Both the position numbers and the translations under genes were made by a program. This document shows positions 8,899 to 17,925 of a DNA stretch of 64,000 nt, one piece after another. The notes below the pieces were generated by a model. It made no database searches. It was not told the DNA's origin and saw nothing but the letters and a program-made list of their open reading frames with translations. Location: positions 1,612,001 through 1,676,000 of the forward strand of contig NZ_CP182357.1 in the NCBI RefSeq assembly GCF_048571275.1, in the 5' to 3' direction. Position 1 is the first letter of the stretch; each line of letters opens with the position of its first letter. The stretch comes from Marinarcus sediminis. GTDB taxonomy: Bacteria; Campylobacterota; Campylobacteria; Campylobacterales; Arcobacteraceae.

Positions 8899-9786
8899 AT
8901 GGCTAACTTAAAAGAGATTAAATTAAAAATCGGAAGTGTATCAAACACGCAAAAGACTACAAAAGCGATGAAGCTTGTATCTTCTGCGAAATTGACTCGT
9001 ACTAGACAATTGTCTGATCAGGCAAGAAGCTATGCTGGGAAAATTAATGATGTACTTTCTGAGATTGCAAATAGAGTTAGCAAAGTTCAAGATGAAGCAA
9101 ATGTGAGTAGAGCATTTGTTCCAAATAATAATCCAAAAACAATTGATATTGTTTTTGTTACTGCTGACAAAGGACTTTGCGGTGGTTTTAATATGGCAAC
9201 AATTAAAACAGTTAGTCGGTTAAAAGCTGAGTATGAATCAAAAGGTGTAACCGTTAGATTAAGAGCTGCAGGAAGAAAGGGAGTGGATTTCTTTACTTTC
9301 CAAAAATTTGAGTTATCTCAAAAAGTCAGTGATTTATCAAGTGCACCAGATTACAACAGAGCTTGTGATTTTATTGCTGATGTTGTAAAAGATTTCAACA
9401 ATGGATTGACTGATAAAGTAATATTGGTATACAATGGATTTTTAAACATGCTTTCGCAAGAAATCAGAGTGAGAGATCTGTTACCAGTAAGCTTAGAAAA
9501 CGTTTCTGAAGCAGAAAATGAAACTTCTATGCTAGATATTGAACCAGATGACGATGGAGAAGTTTTAAATGAATTAACGGGGAAATATATTGATTTCAAT
9601 ATGTATTACGCGTTGATTGACTCTTTAGCTGCTGAACATTCAGCTAGAATGCAAGCGATGGAAGCTGCAACTAAAAATGCAAAAGAGAGAGTACAAACTT
9701 TAACTATAGAATATAATAAAGCTAGACAAGCTGCAATTACAACAGAGCTGATAGAGATTATCAGTGGTGTTGAATCATTAAAATAA
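8899..9786 (+). CDS. atpG: F0F1 ATP synthase subunit gamma
   Basis: Central rotor shaft of F1, 295 residues. The N-terminal ANLKEIKLKIGSV helix and the C-terminal ITTELIEIISGVESL helix form the coiled coil that turns inside the alpha-beta hexamer, and GLCGGFN is the conserved gamma signature. It follows atpA by 9 bases and precedes atpD by 18. Confidence 0.97.
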   Translation: MANLKEIKLKIGSVSNTQKTTKAMKLVSSAKLTRTRQLSDQARSYAGKINDVLSEIANRVSKVQDEANVSRAFVPNNNPKTIDIVFVTADKGLCGGFNMATIKTVSRLKAEYESKGVTVRLRAAGRKGVDFFTFQKFELSQKVSDLSSAPDYNRACDFIADVVKDFNNGLTDKVILVYNGFLNMLSQEIRVRDLLPVSLENVSEAENETSMLDIEPDDDGEVLNELTGKYIDFNMYYALIDSLAAEHSARMQAMEAATKNAKERVQTLTIEYNKARQAAITTELIEIISGVESLK

Positions 9787-9804
9787 GATAAAGGAGCTGC
9801 CCGT

Positions 9805-11202
9805 ATGAAAGGTAAAATTATTCAGGTAATGGGTCCTGTCGTTGACGTAGAGTTCGACGGATACTTACCAGAAATAAATGAAGCAATCGAAGTTGTTTTA
9901 ACAGATGCTAACTCTGATAGATTAGTATTAGAAGTTGCTGCACATATTGGTGATAGTAGAGTTAGAACTATTGCTATGGATATGACAGAAGGTCTCAAAA
10001 GAGGTCAAGAGTGTAAAGCTACTGGTGGACCAATTCAAGTTCCAGTTGGTGAAGCTGTTCTTGGAAGAATTTTCAATGTTATTGGTGATCCAGTTGATGA
10101 GGGTGAAGCAATTCCTGCTGATACTCCAAGATGGTCAATTCATAGAACTGCTCCTACATTTGAAGAACAATCAACTAAAACAGAGATGTTTGAAACTGGT
10201 ATTAAGGTAGTTGATTTACTTGCTCCTTATTCAAAAGGTGGAAAAGTTGGACTATTCGGTGGAGCTGGTGTTGGTAAAACGGTTATTATTATGGAATTAA
10301 TCCATAACGTTGCGTTTAAACACTCTGGTTACTCTGTATTTGCAGGAGTAGGTGAAAGAACAAGAGAAGGGAATGACCTTTATCATGAGATGAAAGACTC
10401 AAACGTTCTTGACAAAGTTGCACTGTGCTATGGTCAAATGAGTGAGCCTCCAGGGGCAAGAAATAGAATTGCCTTGACAGGTCTTACTATGGCTGAGTAC
10501 TTTAGAGATGAAAAAGGTCTTGACGTTCTTATGTTCGTTGATAACATCTTTAGATTTGCACAATCAGGTTCTGAAATGTCAGCACTTTTAGGAAGAATTC
10601 CATCTGCGGTTGGATATCAACCAACACTTGCTTCAGAAATGGGTAAATTACAAGAGAGAATTACGTCAACTTCTAAAGGTTCTATTACTTCTGTTCAAGC
10701 GGTATATGTACCAGCGGATGACTTAACAGATCCAGCTCCAGCTTCAGTATTTGCTCACTTAGATGCAACTACGGTTCTTAACAGAAAAATTGCTGAAAAA
10801 GGTATTTACCCAGCAGTGGATCCATTGGATTCTAGTTCAAGAATTTTGAGTGCAGATATTTTAGGTGAAGATCATTATTCAGTTGCTAGAGGTGTTCAAT
10901 CAACTTTACAAAAATATAAAGATTTACAAGATATTATTGCAATTCTAGGTATGGATGAGTTATCTGAAAATGATAAACTTATTGTAAATAGAGCAAGAAA
11001 AATCGAAAAATTCTTATCTCAACCATTCTTCGTTGCAGAAGTATTTACAGGTTCTCCTGGTAAATATGTTGAATTAGCGGATACAATTGCTGGATTCAAA
11101 GGAATTATCGACGGTAAATACGACCATATTCCAGAAATGGCATTTTATATGGTTGGTGGTATAGACGAAGCTATTGCAAAAGCTGAAAGTATGAAATCAT
11201 AA
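9805..11202 (+). CDS. atpD: F0F1 ATP synthase subunit beta
   Basis: Catalytic subunit, 465 residues. The Walker A GGAGVGKT lies around residue 150, followed by GVGERTREGNDLYHEM carrying the catalytic glutamate, and the signature PSAVGYQPTLASEMG. Ends with the DELSE-containing C-terminal domain (MDELSENDK). Together with the previous genes it encodes a complete F1 head. Confidence 0.98.
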   Translation: MKGKIIQVMGPVVDVEFDGYLPEINEAIEVVLTDANSDRLVLEVAAHIGDSRVRTIAMDMTEGLKRGQECKATGGPIQVPVGEAVLGRIFNVIGDPVDEGEAIPADTPRWSIHRTAPTFEEQSTKTEMFETGIKVVDLLAPYSKGGKVGLFGGAGVGKTVIIMELIHNVAFKHSGYSVFAGVGERTREGNDLYHEMKDSNVLDKVALCYGQMSEPPGARNRIALTGLTMAEYFRDEKGLDVLMFVDNIFRFAQSGSEMSALLGRIPSAVGYQPTLASEMGKLQERITSTSKGSITSVQAVYVPADDLTDPAPASVFAHLDATTVLNRKIAEKGIYPAVDPLDSSSRILSADILGEDHYSVARGVQSTLQKYKDLQDIIAILGMDELSENDKLIVNRARKIEKFLSQPFFVAEVFTGSPGKYVELADTIAGFKGIIDGKYDHIPEMAFYMVGGIDEAIAKAESMKS

Positions 11203-11217
11203 ACCATAAGGCATAAC

Positions 11218-11595
11218 ATGGATACAATTAAATTATCAATCGTTACACCAAATGGTACTATCTTTAATGATAGTGTAAAAACTGTAACTCTTCCAGGTAA
11301 AGAGGGTGAGTTTGGAGTACTACCGGGGCACGCCTCGTTAGTATCTTCTTTAACAGTTGGTGTAATCGTTATTGAAAAAGACAATTCTATTGAAGCAGTA
11401 GCTATTAACTGGGGACATGTTAAAGTAAGTGAAAGCTCAGTAGACGTTCTAGCTGATGGTGCTGTAGCATTAACTCAGGGTCCTGGATCTGAAACAGCTA
11501 AAAACATTGACGCTGCAAAAGAATTGGTTAATTCTGTTAAAGATGCAAATGTATCTTTGGCTGCAGTTGAAGCAAAAATCAACTCATTCGCATAA
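11218..11595 (+). CDS. atpC: F0F1 ATP synthase subunit epsilon
   Basis: 125-residue epsilon subunit, which binds gamma, couples rotation to the c ring and can inhibit ATP hydrolysis. The N-terminal beta-sandwich holds KLSIVTPNGTIF and GEFGVLPGHASLVSSL; the C-terminal helical hairpin is short. It closes the ATP synthase cluster. Genes for the a and c subunits (atpB, atpE) are not in the window, as expected for this phylum. Confidence 0.95.
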   Translation: MDTIKLSIVTPNGTIFNDSVKTVTLPGKEGEFGVLPGHASLVSSLTVGVIVIEKDNSIEAVAINWGHVKVSESSVDVLADGAVALTQGPGSETAKNIDAAKELVNSVKDANVSLAAVEAKINSFA

Positions 11596-11604
11596 TTTTA
11601 GTAA

Positions 11605-12174
11605 ATGATAGATTTAATATTAAATTATTTAAACAACAGTAGTGCCGTTACGATTACCGTACTGGTATTGCTGTCGTTTTATCTCATTCTCACATTTTGG
11701 ATTTTTATATATCGGTTCATGGCGTTAAGTTCACTAGTAGACAGTGAAAAAAGAGCATTAGAAGCATTGGTTTCTAGGGAAACGATAACCATTAGTCCAC
11801 TTTCAAGTTTAAGTAAATGCACATCTAAAACAACAAATCACTCTTCTGAAATTTTAAGTGCGTGTGAAATTTCATTGATCAGAGAGGCGAGCAGTGGTGT
11901 TTCTTGGTTGTCAATTATCTCTTCTACTTCACCCTTTGTTGGTCTGTTTGGAACAGTTGTTGGTATCTTAGAATCATTTGCAAAGTTTTCATCTCATTCA
12001 AAAGTAGGGTTTTCGATTATTGCACCTGCTATTTCTGAAGCTTTAGTTGCAACGGCAGCTGGAATTTTTGTAGCAATTTTTGCGTATACTTTTCATCAAT
12101 TAATCGTACGAAAAATATATGAATTTGATACTTTTTTAAAGGCGCAGTCTAAAATCTTAGTTTCACGAGGATAA
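11605..12174 (+). CDS. tolQ: TolQ/ExbB-type proton channel protein
   Basis: Inner-membrane stator protein of the Tol-Pal system, which uses the proton gradient to draw in the outer membrane during division. The 189-residue product has an N-terminal helix (about 15-38) and two further helices in the MotA/TolQ/ExbB domain, with the conserved SPFVGLFGTVVGILESF and ISEALVATAAGIFVAI. It starts 9 bases after atpC and could be read from the ATP synthase promoter. Family assignment to TolQ rather than ExbB rests on the downstream tolR-A-B-pal genes. Confidence 0.92.
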   Translation: MIDLILNYLNNSSAVTITVLVLLSFYLILTFWIFIYRFMALSSLVDSEKRALEALVSRETITISPLSSLSKCTSKTTNHSSEILSACEISLIREASSGVSWLSIISSTSPFVGLFGTVVGILESFAKFSSHSKVGFSIIAPAISEALVATAAGIFVAIFAYTFHQLIVRKIYEFDTFLKAQSKILVSRG

Positions 12175-12181
12175 TTGATTA

Positions 12182-12571
12182 ATGTATGATTTTAATCAAA
12201 AGCCAGAATTAAATGTTACCCCTTTAGTTGATATTATGCTGGTATTATTGGCAATATTAATGGTAACTGCTCCTGTATTGGAGTTTGAAGAACCCATCAA
12301 TCTTCCTAAAGGAAGTCAAACACAACAAGTACAACAAAATAAAAAAATAAATATTTATATCACTAAAAATCGACTTATTACCGTTAATAAAAGCCAATAT
12401 AAGTTTGAAAACTTTCCCGACAGTTTTGTGTTATTTTCAAAAAATCAAAATCGTGATACACCTGTGCATATACGTGCAGATAAAACACTGTTATACGATG
12501 ACATTATTTATGTATTAAAATCAGTCAAAGAGGCTGGTTTTTATAAAGTGGCATTAATTACTGATGGGTAA
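12182..12571 (+). CDS. tolR: TolR/ExbD-type protein
   Basis: Partner of TolQ in the proton-driven motor, 129 residues. A single N-terminal membrane helix (about 15-33) carries the essential acidic residue in NVTPLVDIMLVLLAILMV, followed by a periplasmic ExbD domain. The start lies 7 bases after tolQ. Confidence 0.93.
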   Translation: MYDFNQKPELNVTPLVDIMLVLLAILMVTAPVLEFEEPINLPKGSQTQQVQQNKKINIYITKNRLITVNKSQYKFENFPDSFVLFSKNQNRDTPVHIRADKTLLYDDIIYVLKSVKEAGFYKVALITDG

Positions 12572-12574
12572 TCC

Positions 12575-13318
12575 ATGACAGACAAAAATTACTTTTATTT
12601 TTCAGGTTTTATTGCCTGTGGCTTTTATGTTTTGGTTTGTTTGCTTTTTTTTCTCTATTTACAAGCACATAATGTCAAAAAGTTTGATGCATTTTCAAAA
12701 GTGACGGTATTGGAATTAGAGATACTCTCCAACGATCAAACAGAAAAAACAGCAGAACAAGTGACCCCATCTGATGTCAAAAACAGTGATTTAGCTCAAG
12801 ATATTGTGAAAAAATCAACATCAAAAAGTATAAAAGAGACAGCCAATGTTAAATCACTTTTTGCAAATGTATCGGTTAATTCTGATGATGTAAATAAAGA
12901 AGATGTTTTAAATGTTGAAAAAAATGCTGTTGCCAGTCGATTTAAATCAAAATTTGAAAAACAAAGAAAGAGTGAAAGCGTTTCTGTTTCAAAACTTTTA
13001 GAGAATGTAAAGCTAAAAACAAGTAAATTAACTTTCAGTGAATCAAAAAATCAAAATGACCCATATTATTCAAAAATTTATGAAATCATTTCAAGCAGAT
13101 GGCAACCATCTTCGATTGTAGATAATCTATCTGCAAAGGTAGTGGTTACCATTTACAGCGATGGTAAGTTTGAATATACGTTTATCAGTGATTCAGGAGA
13201 TGAAACATTTGATGCGTCATTAAAAGCTTTTTTAGACGAACAAACAACACTCACATATCCAACCCATGACAAGGGAAATAAAACCGATATTGAGATAATT
13301 TTTAAAGCAAAGGGATAA
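12575..13318 (+). CDS. tolA: TolA-like envelope-spanning protein with TonB-type C-terminus
   Basis: 247 residues: one N-terminal membrane helix (about 8-29), a charged, Lys/Ser-rich low-complexity periplasmic spacer (about 45-160), and a C-terminal TonB/TolA domain with PYYSKIYEIISSRWQPS and the DSGDETFDASLKAFL segment. It is shorter than E. coli TolA (421), mainly in the spacer. It would link TolQR to Pal/TolB. The call relies on domain order and position, since the spacer is poorly conserved. Confidence 0.85.
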   Translation: MTDKNYFYFSGFIACGFYVLVCLLFFLYLQAHNVKKFDAFSKVTVLELEILSNDQTEKTAEQVTPSDVKNSDLAQDIVKKSTSKSIKETANVKSLFANVSVNSDDVNKEDVLNVEKNAVASRFKSKFEKQRKSESVSVSKLLENVKLKTSKLTFSESKNQNDPYYSKIYEIISSRWQPSSIVDNLSAKVVVTIYSDGKFEYTFISDSGDETFDASLKAFLDEQTTLTYPTHDKGNKTDIEIIFKAKG

Positions 13319-13319
13319 A

Positions 13320-14600
13320 ATGAAGAGACGTATTATTCTGTATATTTTAATATATATGGCACTATTGACACATGCTTTTGCAATTGATGCAACCATGGAA
13401 ATTATAAAAAAATCTACAAACTTACCAACCATTTCTGTCGGGATTTCAAAAGACAGCACGCAAAAAGCATTTTTACTCAAGATCAGAGAAATATTATCAC
13501 AAGATTTGCAAGTCAGTGGTCACTTTGATGTAAAACAAGAAGTGTATGATGTCAATTTTAATGACAAACCCAACCTGCTGGATGCAAAAAATAAAAACAT
13601 TGATTTGATTGTGAATTTAAATATTGAACAAAGCAGTTTTGGTGGATTATTGCTCTATGTTAAAATGTTTGATTCAAACAGTGGAAATTTGGTGATTAAT
13701 AAATCATTTTCTACTTCAAAAGATGAACGATACCCTTTCTTGTCACACAGAACAGCCATTGCGATTAACGATTATTTAAAAGCACCTAAAATATCTTGGA
13801 TGGACAAATTTGTGATTTTTTCACGATATATTGATGCCAAAGAGAGTGAAATAGTTATTTCAGATTATACGCTTTCATATCAAAAAGTTATTATTAAAGG
13901 GGGATTGAATATTTTCCCAAAATGGGCAGATAAATCTCAAGAGAGCTTTTATTACACCACATACAACAGAAATAAACCCACACTTGTTAAAGCCAATTTA
14001 TATACCAAACAACGACAAGAACTTTTAAGCAGTGATGGAATGATTGTCTGCTCTGATATCAGCTCTGATGGCTCTAAAATCCTCTTGACCATGTCACCAG
14101 ATGGTCAACCCGATATTTATATGTATGATACAAATACAAGAATTAAAACAAAATTGACCACCTATAAAGGAATTGATGTTGGTGGAAGTTTTGTTGAAAA
14201 CGATTCAAAAGTTATTTTTGTATCTGATCGATTAAAATATCCCAATATTTTTGCTAAAAAAATCGATGGAAGAGGGGTTGAAAGATTGGTTTATCATGGT
14301 AGAAATAACTCTGCTGCGACAACTTTTAAAAATTATATTGTTTATTCCAGCAGAGAAGGGGACAATGAATTTTCAAAAAACAGCTTTAACTTATACTTGA
14401 TTTCAACACAGAGTGATTTTATAAGAAGATTAACAACGACTGGAAGAAATCAATTTCCTAAATTTTCAAGTGACGGAGAGTCGATATTATTTATAAAAAC
14501 ATATGAAAATAAGAGTTCTCTTGGAATTGTAAGGCTTAATTACAATAAGTCATTTTTGTTTCCTCTAAAAAGTGGAAAACTGCAATCAATTGATTGGTAA
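13320..14600 (+). CDS. tolB: Tol-Pal system beta-propeller protein TolB
   Basis: Periplasmic protein of 426 residues. A signal peptide (about 1-21, ending HAFA) precedes an N-terminal TolB domain and a C-terminal WD40-like beta-propeller with repeats such as DISSDGSKILLTMSPDGQPDIY and QFPKFSSDGESILF. It binds Pal and TolA. It starts one base after the tolA stop. Confidence 0.95.
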   Translation: MKRRIILYILIYMALLTHAFAIDATMEIIKKSTNLPTISVGISKDSTQKAFLLKIREILSQDLQVSGHFDVKQEVYDVNFNDKPNLLDAKNKNIDLIVNLNIEQSSFGGLLLYVKMFDSNSGNLVINKSFSTSKDERYPFLSHRTAIAINDYLKAPKISWMDKFVIFSRYIDAKESEIVISDYTLSYQKVIIKGGLNIFPKWADKSQESFYYTTYNRNKPTLVKANLYTKQRQELLSSDGMIVCSDISSDGSKILLTMSPDGQPDIYMYDTNTRIKTKLTTYKGIDVGGSFVENDSKVIFVSDRLKYPNIFAKKIDGRGVERLVYHGRNNSAATTFKNYIVYSSREGDNEFSKNSFNLYLISTQSDFIRRLTTTGRNQFPKFSSDGESILFIKTYENKSSLGIVRLNYNKSFLFPLKSGKLQSIDW

Positions 14601-14710
14601 AAAGGGCATTAAAAAATCAAATGGGTTATTATTGCATTAACACGAAGATTTAGTTTAAGTTTGGTTACATTTTGTAATTGAAATAGTTCCTACGTAAAGG
14701 GTACTTAAGG

Positions 14711-14716
14711 TATAAT
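14711..14716 (+). promoter_or_regulatory. Candidate -10 box for pal
   Basis: TATAAT in GGTATAATAGTG, 36 bases before the pal ATG. It indicates that pal-cpoB can be transcribed separately from tolB, consistent with the 151-base gap. Confidence 0.5.
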
Positions 14717-14751
14717 AGTGTAGAATTTTTTAAACTCAAAAGGAGATATAT

Positions 14752-15294
14752 ATGAAAAAACTTGGGATATACTCGTTTTTAATTGCTGCAATTTTACTTA
14801 CAGGTTGTAGTCAAAAAAATGTTGAAATGGATGCTAATGCAAAAAATTCAGACTCTACGCTGGATAAAGTAGAGGGTAATGGTGCTGCAAATCAAGAGAT
14901 GATGAACAGTGAATCTATGGACAGTGCATCAAATGGTATTTATGCAATGATTGATGGTAAAAAAGTATTTTTAGAATCTGTATATTTTGCATTCGATAAG
15001 TTCGATTTATCTCCATCAATGAGAGAAATTACAAAATCAAATGCAACTAAATTATCTGCGTATGCTGGAAAAATTAAAGTTGAAGGTAACTGCGATGAGT
15101 GGGGAACTGATGAGTATAACTACGCATTAGGTTTAAAAAGAGCAAAAGCAGTTAAAGATGCTTTAGTCGCGGATGGTATTGATTCTGCAAATATCTCGTT
15201 AATCAGTTTTGGTGAAAGTAATCCAGTATGTACTGATAAAAATGCTGCTTGTTGGACAAAAAATAGAAGAGCTGAACACAGACTTCTACCGTAA
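14752..15294 (+). CDS. pal: Peptidoglycan-associated lipoprotein Pal
   Basis: Outer-membrane lipoprotein of 180 residues that anchors the outer membrane to peptidoglycan. The lipobox LLTGC gives lipidation at C19. A Ser/Asn-rich linker leads to an OmpA-like domain (about 75-180) with YFAFDKFDLSPSM and the peptidoglycan-binding CDEWGTDEYNYALGLKRA. AAAAGGAGA forms a strong ribosome site. Confidence 0.95.
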   Translation: MKKLGIYSFLIAAILLTGCSQKNVEMDANAKNSDSTLDKVEGNGAANQEMMNSESMDSASNGIYAMIDGKKVFLESVYFAFDKFDLSPSMREITKSNATKLSAYAGKIKVEGNCDEWGTDEYNYALGLKRAKAVKDALVADGIDSANISLISFGESNPVCTDKNAACWTKNRRAEHRLLP

Positions 15295-15298
15295 TTAA

Positions 15299-16255
15299 AT
15301 GAAGAAAATAACTACTTTTTTATTATTCAGCACCTTAGCGTTCTCAAATGAGATCTCAGTCTTCGGTGCTGGTAATTTGGACTCAAAACAACCTTATGGA
15401 CTTACTTCTACCGAAAAACATATTTTAAAAAACAAGACAGAACTGAACAGTATTGATACAAAAGTTAAAGATGTAAAAAATACAATAGAGTCAATCAGTG
15501 AAAGAATTGATGGTCTTGAATCAATTTATGAAGGTGACAGTAAAAAATTAAATGGTGCTGTTTTACGTATCAATGAATTGCTTAAAAAAGATGAATTACA
15601 TGATCATGATATTGCAAATATAAAAAATGTTACCAATCAAATTTTAACCATTCAAGAAGAGAATACAAAAACAAATAAAACCAATTTAGACAACTTAAAA
15701 TTAGCAATAGAGAAGTTAACAACATTGGTCAATACAATTAATGCCCAATATGTTTCAGATAAAGAATTAAAATCAAATATGGCACAATTTGTGACACTCA
15801 AAGAGTTTGAAACGTTCAGAAATAAAGTGTTAAATATTAACCCTCAAGAAACAGAGAATAAAACCGATTTAAGTGATGAAGATAAAAAGTTATCGAATGC
15901 TGAACTCTTGGATAAAGCCAAAGAGTATTTCAAAAAAGATTACTTTACAAATGCCATTCCCATTTTTGAAAGTTTGATTACAAAAAACTATAAACCTGCT
16001 GAATCAAATTTTTATTTAGGTGAAATATGGTATTATCGAAAACAATATAATGATGCAATAGTAAATTTTAAACAATCTGCAATGTTATATGATAAAGCTT
16101 CATATATGCCGAAGCTTTTATTGCACAGTGCAATTTCTTTTGAAAAAGTGAATGATTTAAACAATGCTGCGAGTTTTTATAGCACTTTGATTAATGTCTA
16201 TCCCAATTCGCCAGAAGCGCGTACTGCAAATAAAAATTTAATTAATATAAAATGA
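15299..16255 (+). CDS. cpoB: Tol-Pal system protein CpoB/YbgF
   Basis: Periplasmic protein of 318 residues that coordinates peptidoglycan synthesis with Tol-Pal constriction in better studied species. It has a short signal peptide (about 1-17), a long coiled coil (about 45-165) and C-terminal TPR repeats (about 205-318) including AESNFYLGEIWYYRKQYNDA and YPNSPEARTANKNL. It follows pal by 4 bases and closes the cluster. Confidence 0.9.
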   Translation: MKKITTFLLFSTLAFSNEISVFGAGNLDSKQPYGLTSTEKHILKNKTELNSIDTKVKDVKNTIESISERIDGLESIYEGDSKKLNGAVLRINELLKKDELHDHDIANIKNVTNQILTIQEENTKTNKTNLDNLKLAIEKLTTLVNTINAQYVSDKELKSNMAQFVTLKEFETFRNKVLNINPQETENKTDLSDEDKKLSNAELLDKAKEYFKKDYFTNAIPIFESLITKNYKPAESNFYLGEIWYYRKQYNDAIVNFKQSAMLYDKASYMPKLLLHSAISFEKVNDLNNAASFYSTLINVYPNSPEARTANKNLINIK

Positions 16256-16271
16256 TAGGAGAACATATAAT

Positions 16272-16853
16272 ATGTCAAAAGTAATAGGAATAGAGTATTC
16301 TTTAAAAGATGCAAACAGTGGTGAACAATTAGATGCTAACGTAGGTCAAGCACCGTTAGAATTCGTAAGTGGAAAAGGTCAAATCATTCCAGGTTTAGAG
16401 AGTAAATTGGTTGCAATGGCTTTAAATGAAGAAGCAGATGTTTTAGTAGAACCTGCTGAAGCGTATGGTGAGTACAATGAAGAAGCTGTTCAAACATTAC
16501 CAAAAGAGCAATTTGCTGGTATTGAATTAAGTGAAGGTATGGTTTTATATGGTACTGGTGAACAAGGTGAAACGGTACAAGTTACTGTTAAATCATTTGA
16601 TGACGCTGAAGTTACAATTGATTATAATCACCCAATGGCAGGTAAAACATTGATGTTCTCAGTTGCAATTGTTTCTTTAAGAGACGCAACAGAAGAAGAG
16701 ATTCAAACAGGAGTTGTTGGTGGAATGGCTTCTGGTGGATGTTGTGGTGGTGGTCATGACCACGGTTCATCTGAAGGTGGTTGTTGCAGCAGTGAGGAAA
16801 AAGCTCCTGAAAAGCATGGTCACTCACATGGTGGTTGTGGTTGCAGCCACTGA
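16272..16853 (+). CDS. slyD: FKBP-type peptidyl-prolyl isomerase SlyD with metal-binding tail
   Basis: 193 residues. An FKBP domain interrupted by the insert-in-flap domain (about 1-140) matches SlyD, a prolyl isomerase and chaperone. The C-terminal 45 residues are rich in His, Cys and Gly (GGCCGGGHDHG, HGHSHGGCGCSH), the nickel- and zinc-binding tail used in hydrogenase and urease maturation in other bacteria. GGAGAACA gives the ribosome site. Confidence 0.93.
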   Translation: MSKVIGIEYSLKDANSGEQLDANVGQAPLEFVSGKGQIIPGLESKLVAMALNEEADVLVEPAEAYGEYNEEAVQTLPKEQFAGIELSEGMVLYGTGEQGETVQVTVKSFDDAEVTIDYNHPMAGKTLMFSVAIVSLRDATEEEIQTGVVGGMASGGCCGGGHDHGSSEGGCCSSEEKAPEKHGHSHGGCGCSH

Positions 16854-16880
16854 TTCTTTTACACTCGTAAAAAAGATATA

Positions 16881-16952
16881 TTTTGCCCAAGAGCTTTTGC
16901 TTTTGGGCAAAACTATTTATAAGAAACAAACCTGTTTTTTATAAATAGTTTT
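16881..16952 (+). terminator. Two overlapping hairpins between slyD and fabD
   Basis: A 10-base perfect inverted repeat (16881-16890 with 16903-16912, TTTTGCCCAA/TTGGGCAAAA) is followed by a 13-base perfect inverted repeat (16909-16921 with 16940-16952). They share bases 16909-16912. The second ends in a T-containing run and is probably the slyD terminator; the pair could also act as an attenuator for fabD. Confidence 0.6.
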
Positions 16953-16992
16953 AATTTTAAAACTAAAAAATCAATTATAAGGTATGAATTTA

Positions 16993-17925
16993 ATGAAAAA
17001 AATTGCATTTATATTTCCAGGACAAGGAAGTCAATCAGTGGGAATGGGTAAAGATTTTTTTGAAAACAGCGCTGTTGCAAAAGAGATGATCAGTAAAGCA
17101 AGCCAAAGACTGGGAATCAATTTTGAGGAGTTGTTATTTACTGAAAATGAAAATCTTTCAAAAACTGAGTTTACACAACCTGCAATTTTACTTGTCAGTT
17201 CAATTGCAATGGCAATATTCAAAGAGAAATGTGATATCAAACCTGAGTTTGTATTAGGGCACTCTTTAGGTGAATTTTCTGCCTTGGTTGCAAGTGGTGC
17301 AATTGATTATTTAGATGCAATAGAGTTAGTACATAAAAGAGGTCAATTTATGACTGATGCGTGTGCTGGTGGTGGTGCAGGAATGATGGCATTGGTAGGA
17401 ATGGATGATGCAACCGTGGAAAAAGTATGTGAAGAACAACAATCAAAAGGTAAAAAAGTTTGGCCAGCAAATTATAATATGGATGGACAACTTGTACTTG
17501 CAGGATTAAAAGCCGATTTAGAGAGTTTGGTTGATACTTTTAAAGAAGCCGGTGCTAAAAGAGCAATTGTTTTAGATATGTCTGTCGCAAGTCACTGTGA
17601 GTTGTTAAAACCAGCAGTTGAAAATTTAAGACCTTATTTAGATGAGTATGTTCAAGATACATTTACAACATCTGTGATTTCAAATGTAACAGCCACAGCT
17701 TATAATACAAAAGAAGAAGCAGTTGATTTATTGTGTAAACAATTGATTTCACCGGTTAAGTATAAACACTCAATCGAAGCAAACAGTGCCAATGTTGATA
17801 TGCTCATTGAATTTGGGAATGGGATTGTTTTAAAAGGTTTAAACAGAAAAATCACAAAAGTGCCTACACTTAATGTAAGTGATATGGCTTCTTTGGAAAG
17901 TACATTGGTGGCGTTAAATGACTAA
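16993..17925 (+). CDS. fabD: Malonyl-CoA:ACP acyltransferase
   Basis: Transfers malonyl from CoA to acyl carrier protein for fatty acid synthesis. The 310-residue product starts IAFIFPGQGSQSVGMG, with the nucleophile S91 in GHSLGEFSALVASG and the catalytic histidine in SVASHCELLKP. ATG 16993 is preferred to 16984 because AAGG lies 10 bases upstream of it and directly abuts the other. The stop overlaps mtnN by 8 bases. Confidence 0.95.
   Translation: MKKIAFIFPGQGSQSVGMGKDFFENSAVAKEMISKASQRLGINFEELLFTENENLSKTEFTQPAILLVSSIAMAIFKEKCDIKPEFVLGHSLGEFSALVASGAIDYLDAIELVHKRGQFMTDACAGGGAGMMALVGMDDATVEKVCEEQQSKGKKVWPANYNMDGQLVLAGLKADLESLVDTFKEAGAKRAIVLDMSVASHCELLKPAVENLRPYLDEYVQDTFTTSVISNVTATAYNTKEEAVDLLCKQLISPVKYKHSIEANSANVDMLIEFGNGIVLKGLNRKITKVPTLNVSDMASLESTLVALND

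Noticed and set aside
16612..16929. Histidine-rich antisense ORF opposite slyD
   Set aside because: It is the complement of the SlyD metal-binding tail; composition is forced by the sense gene.
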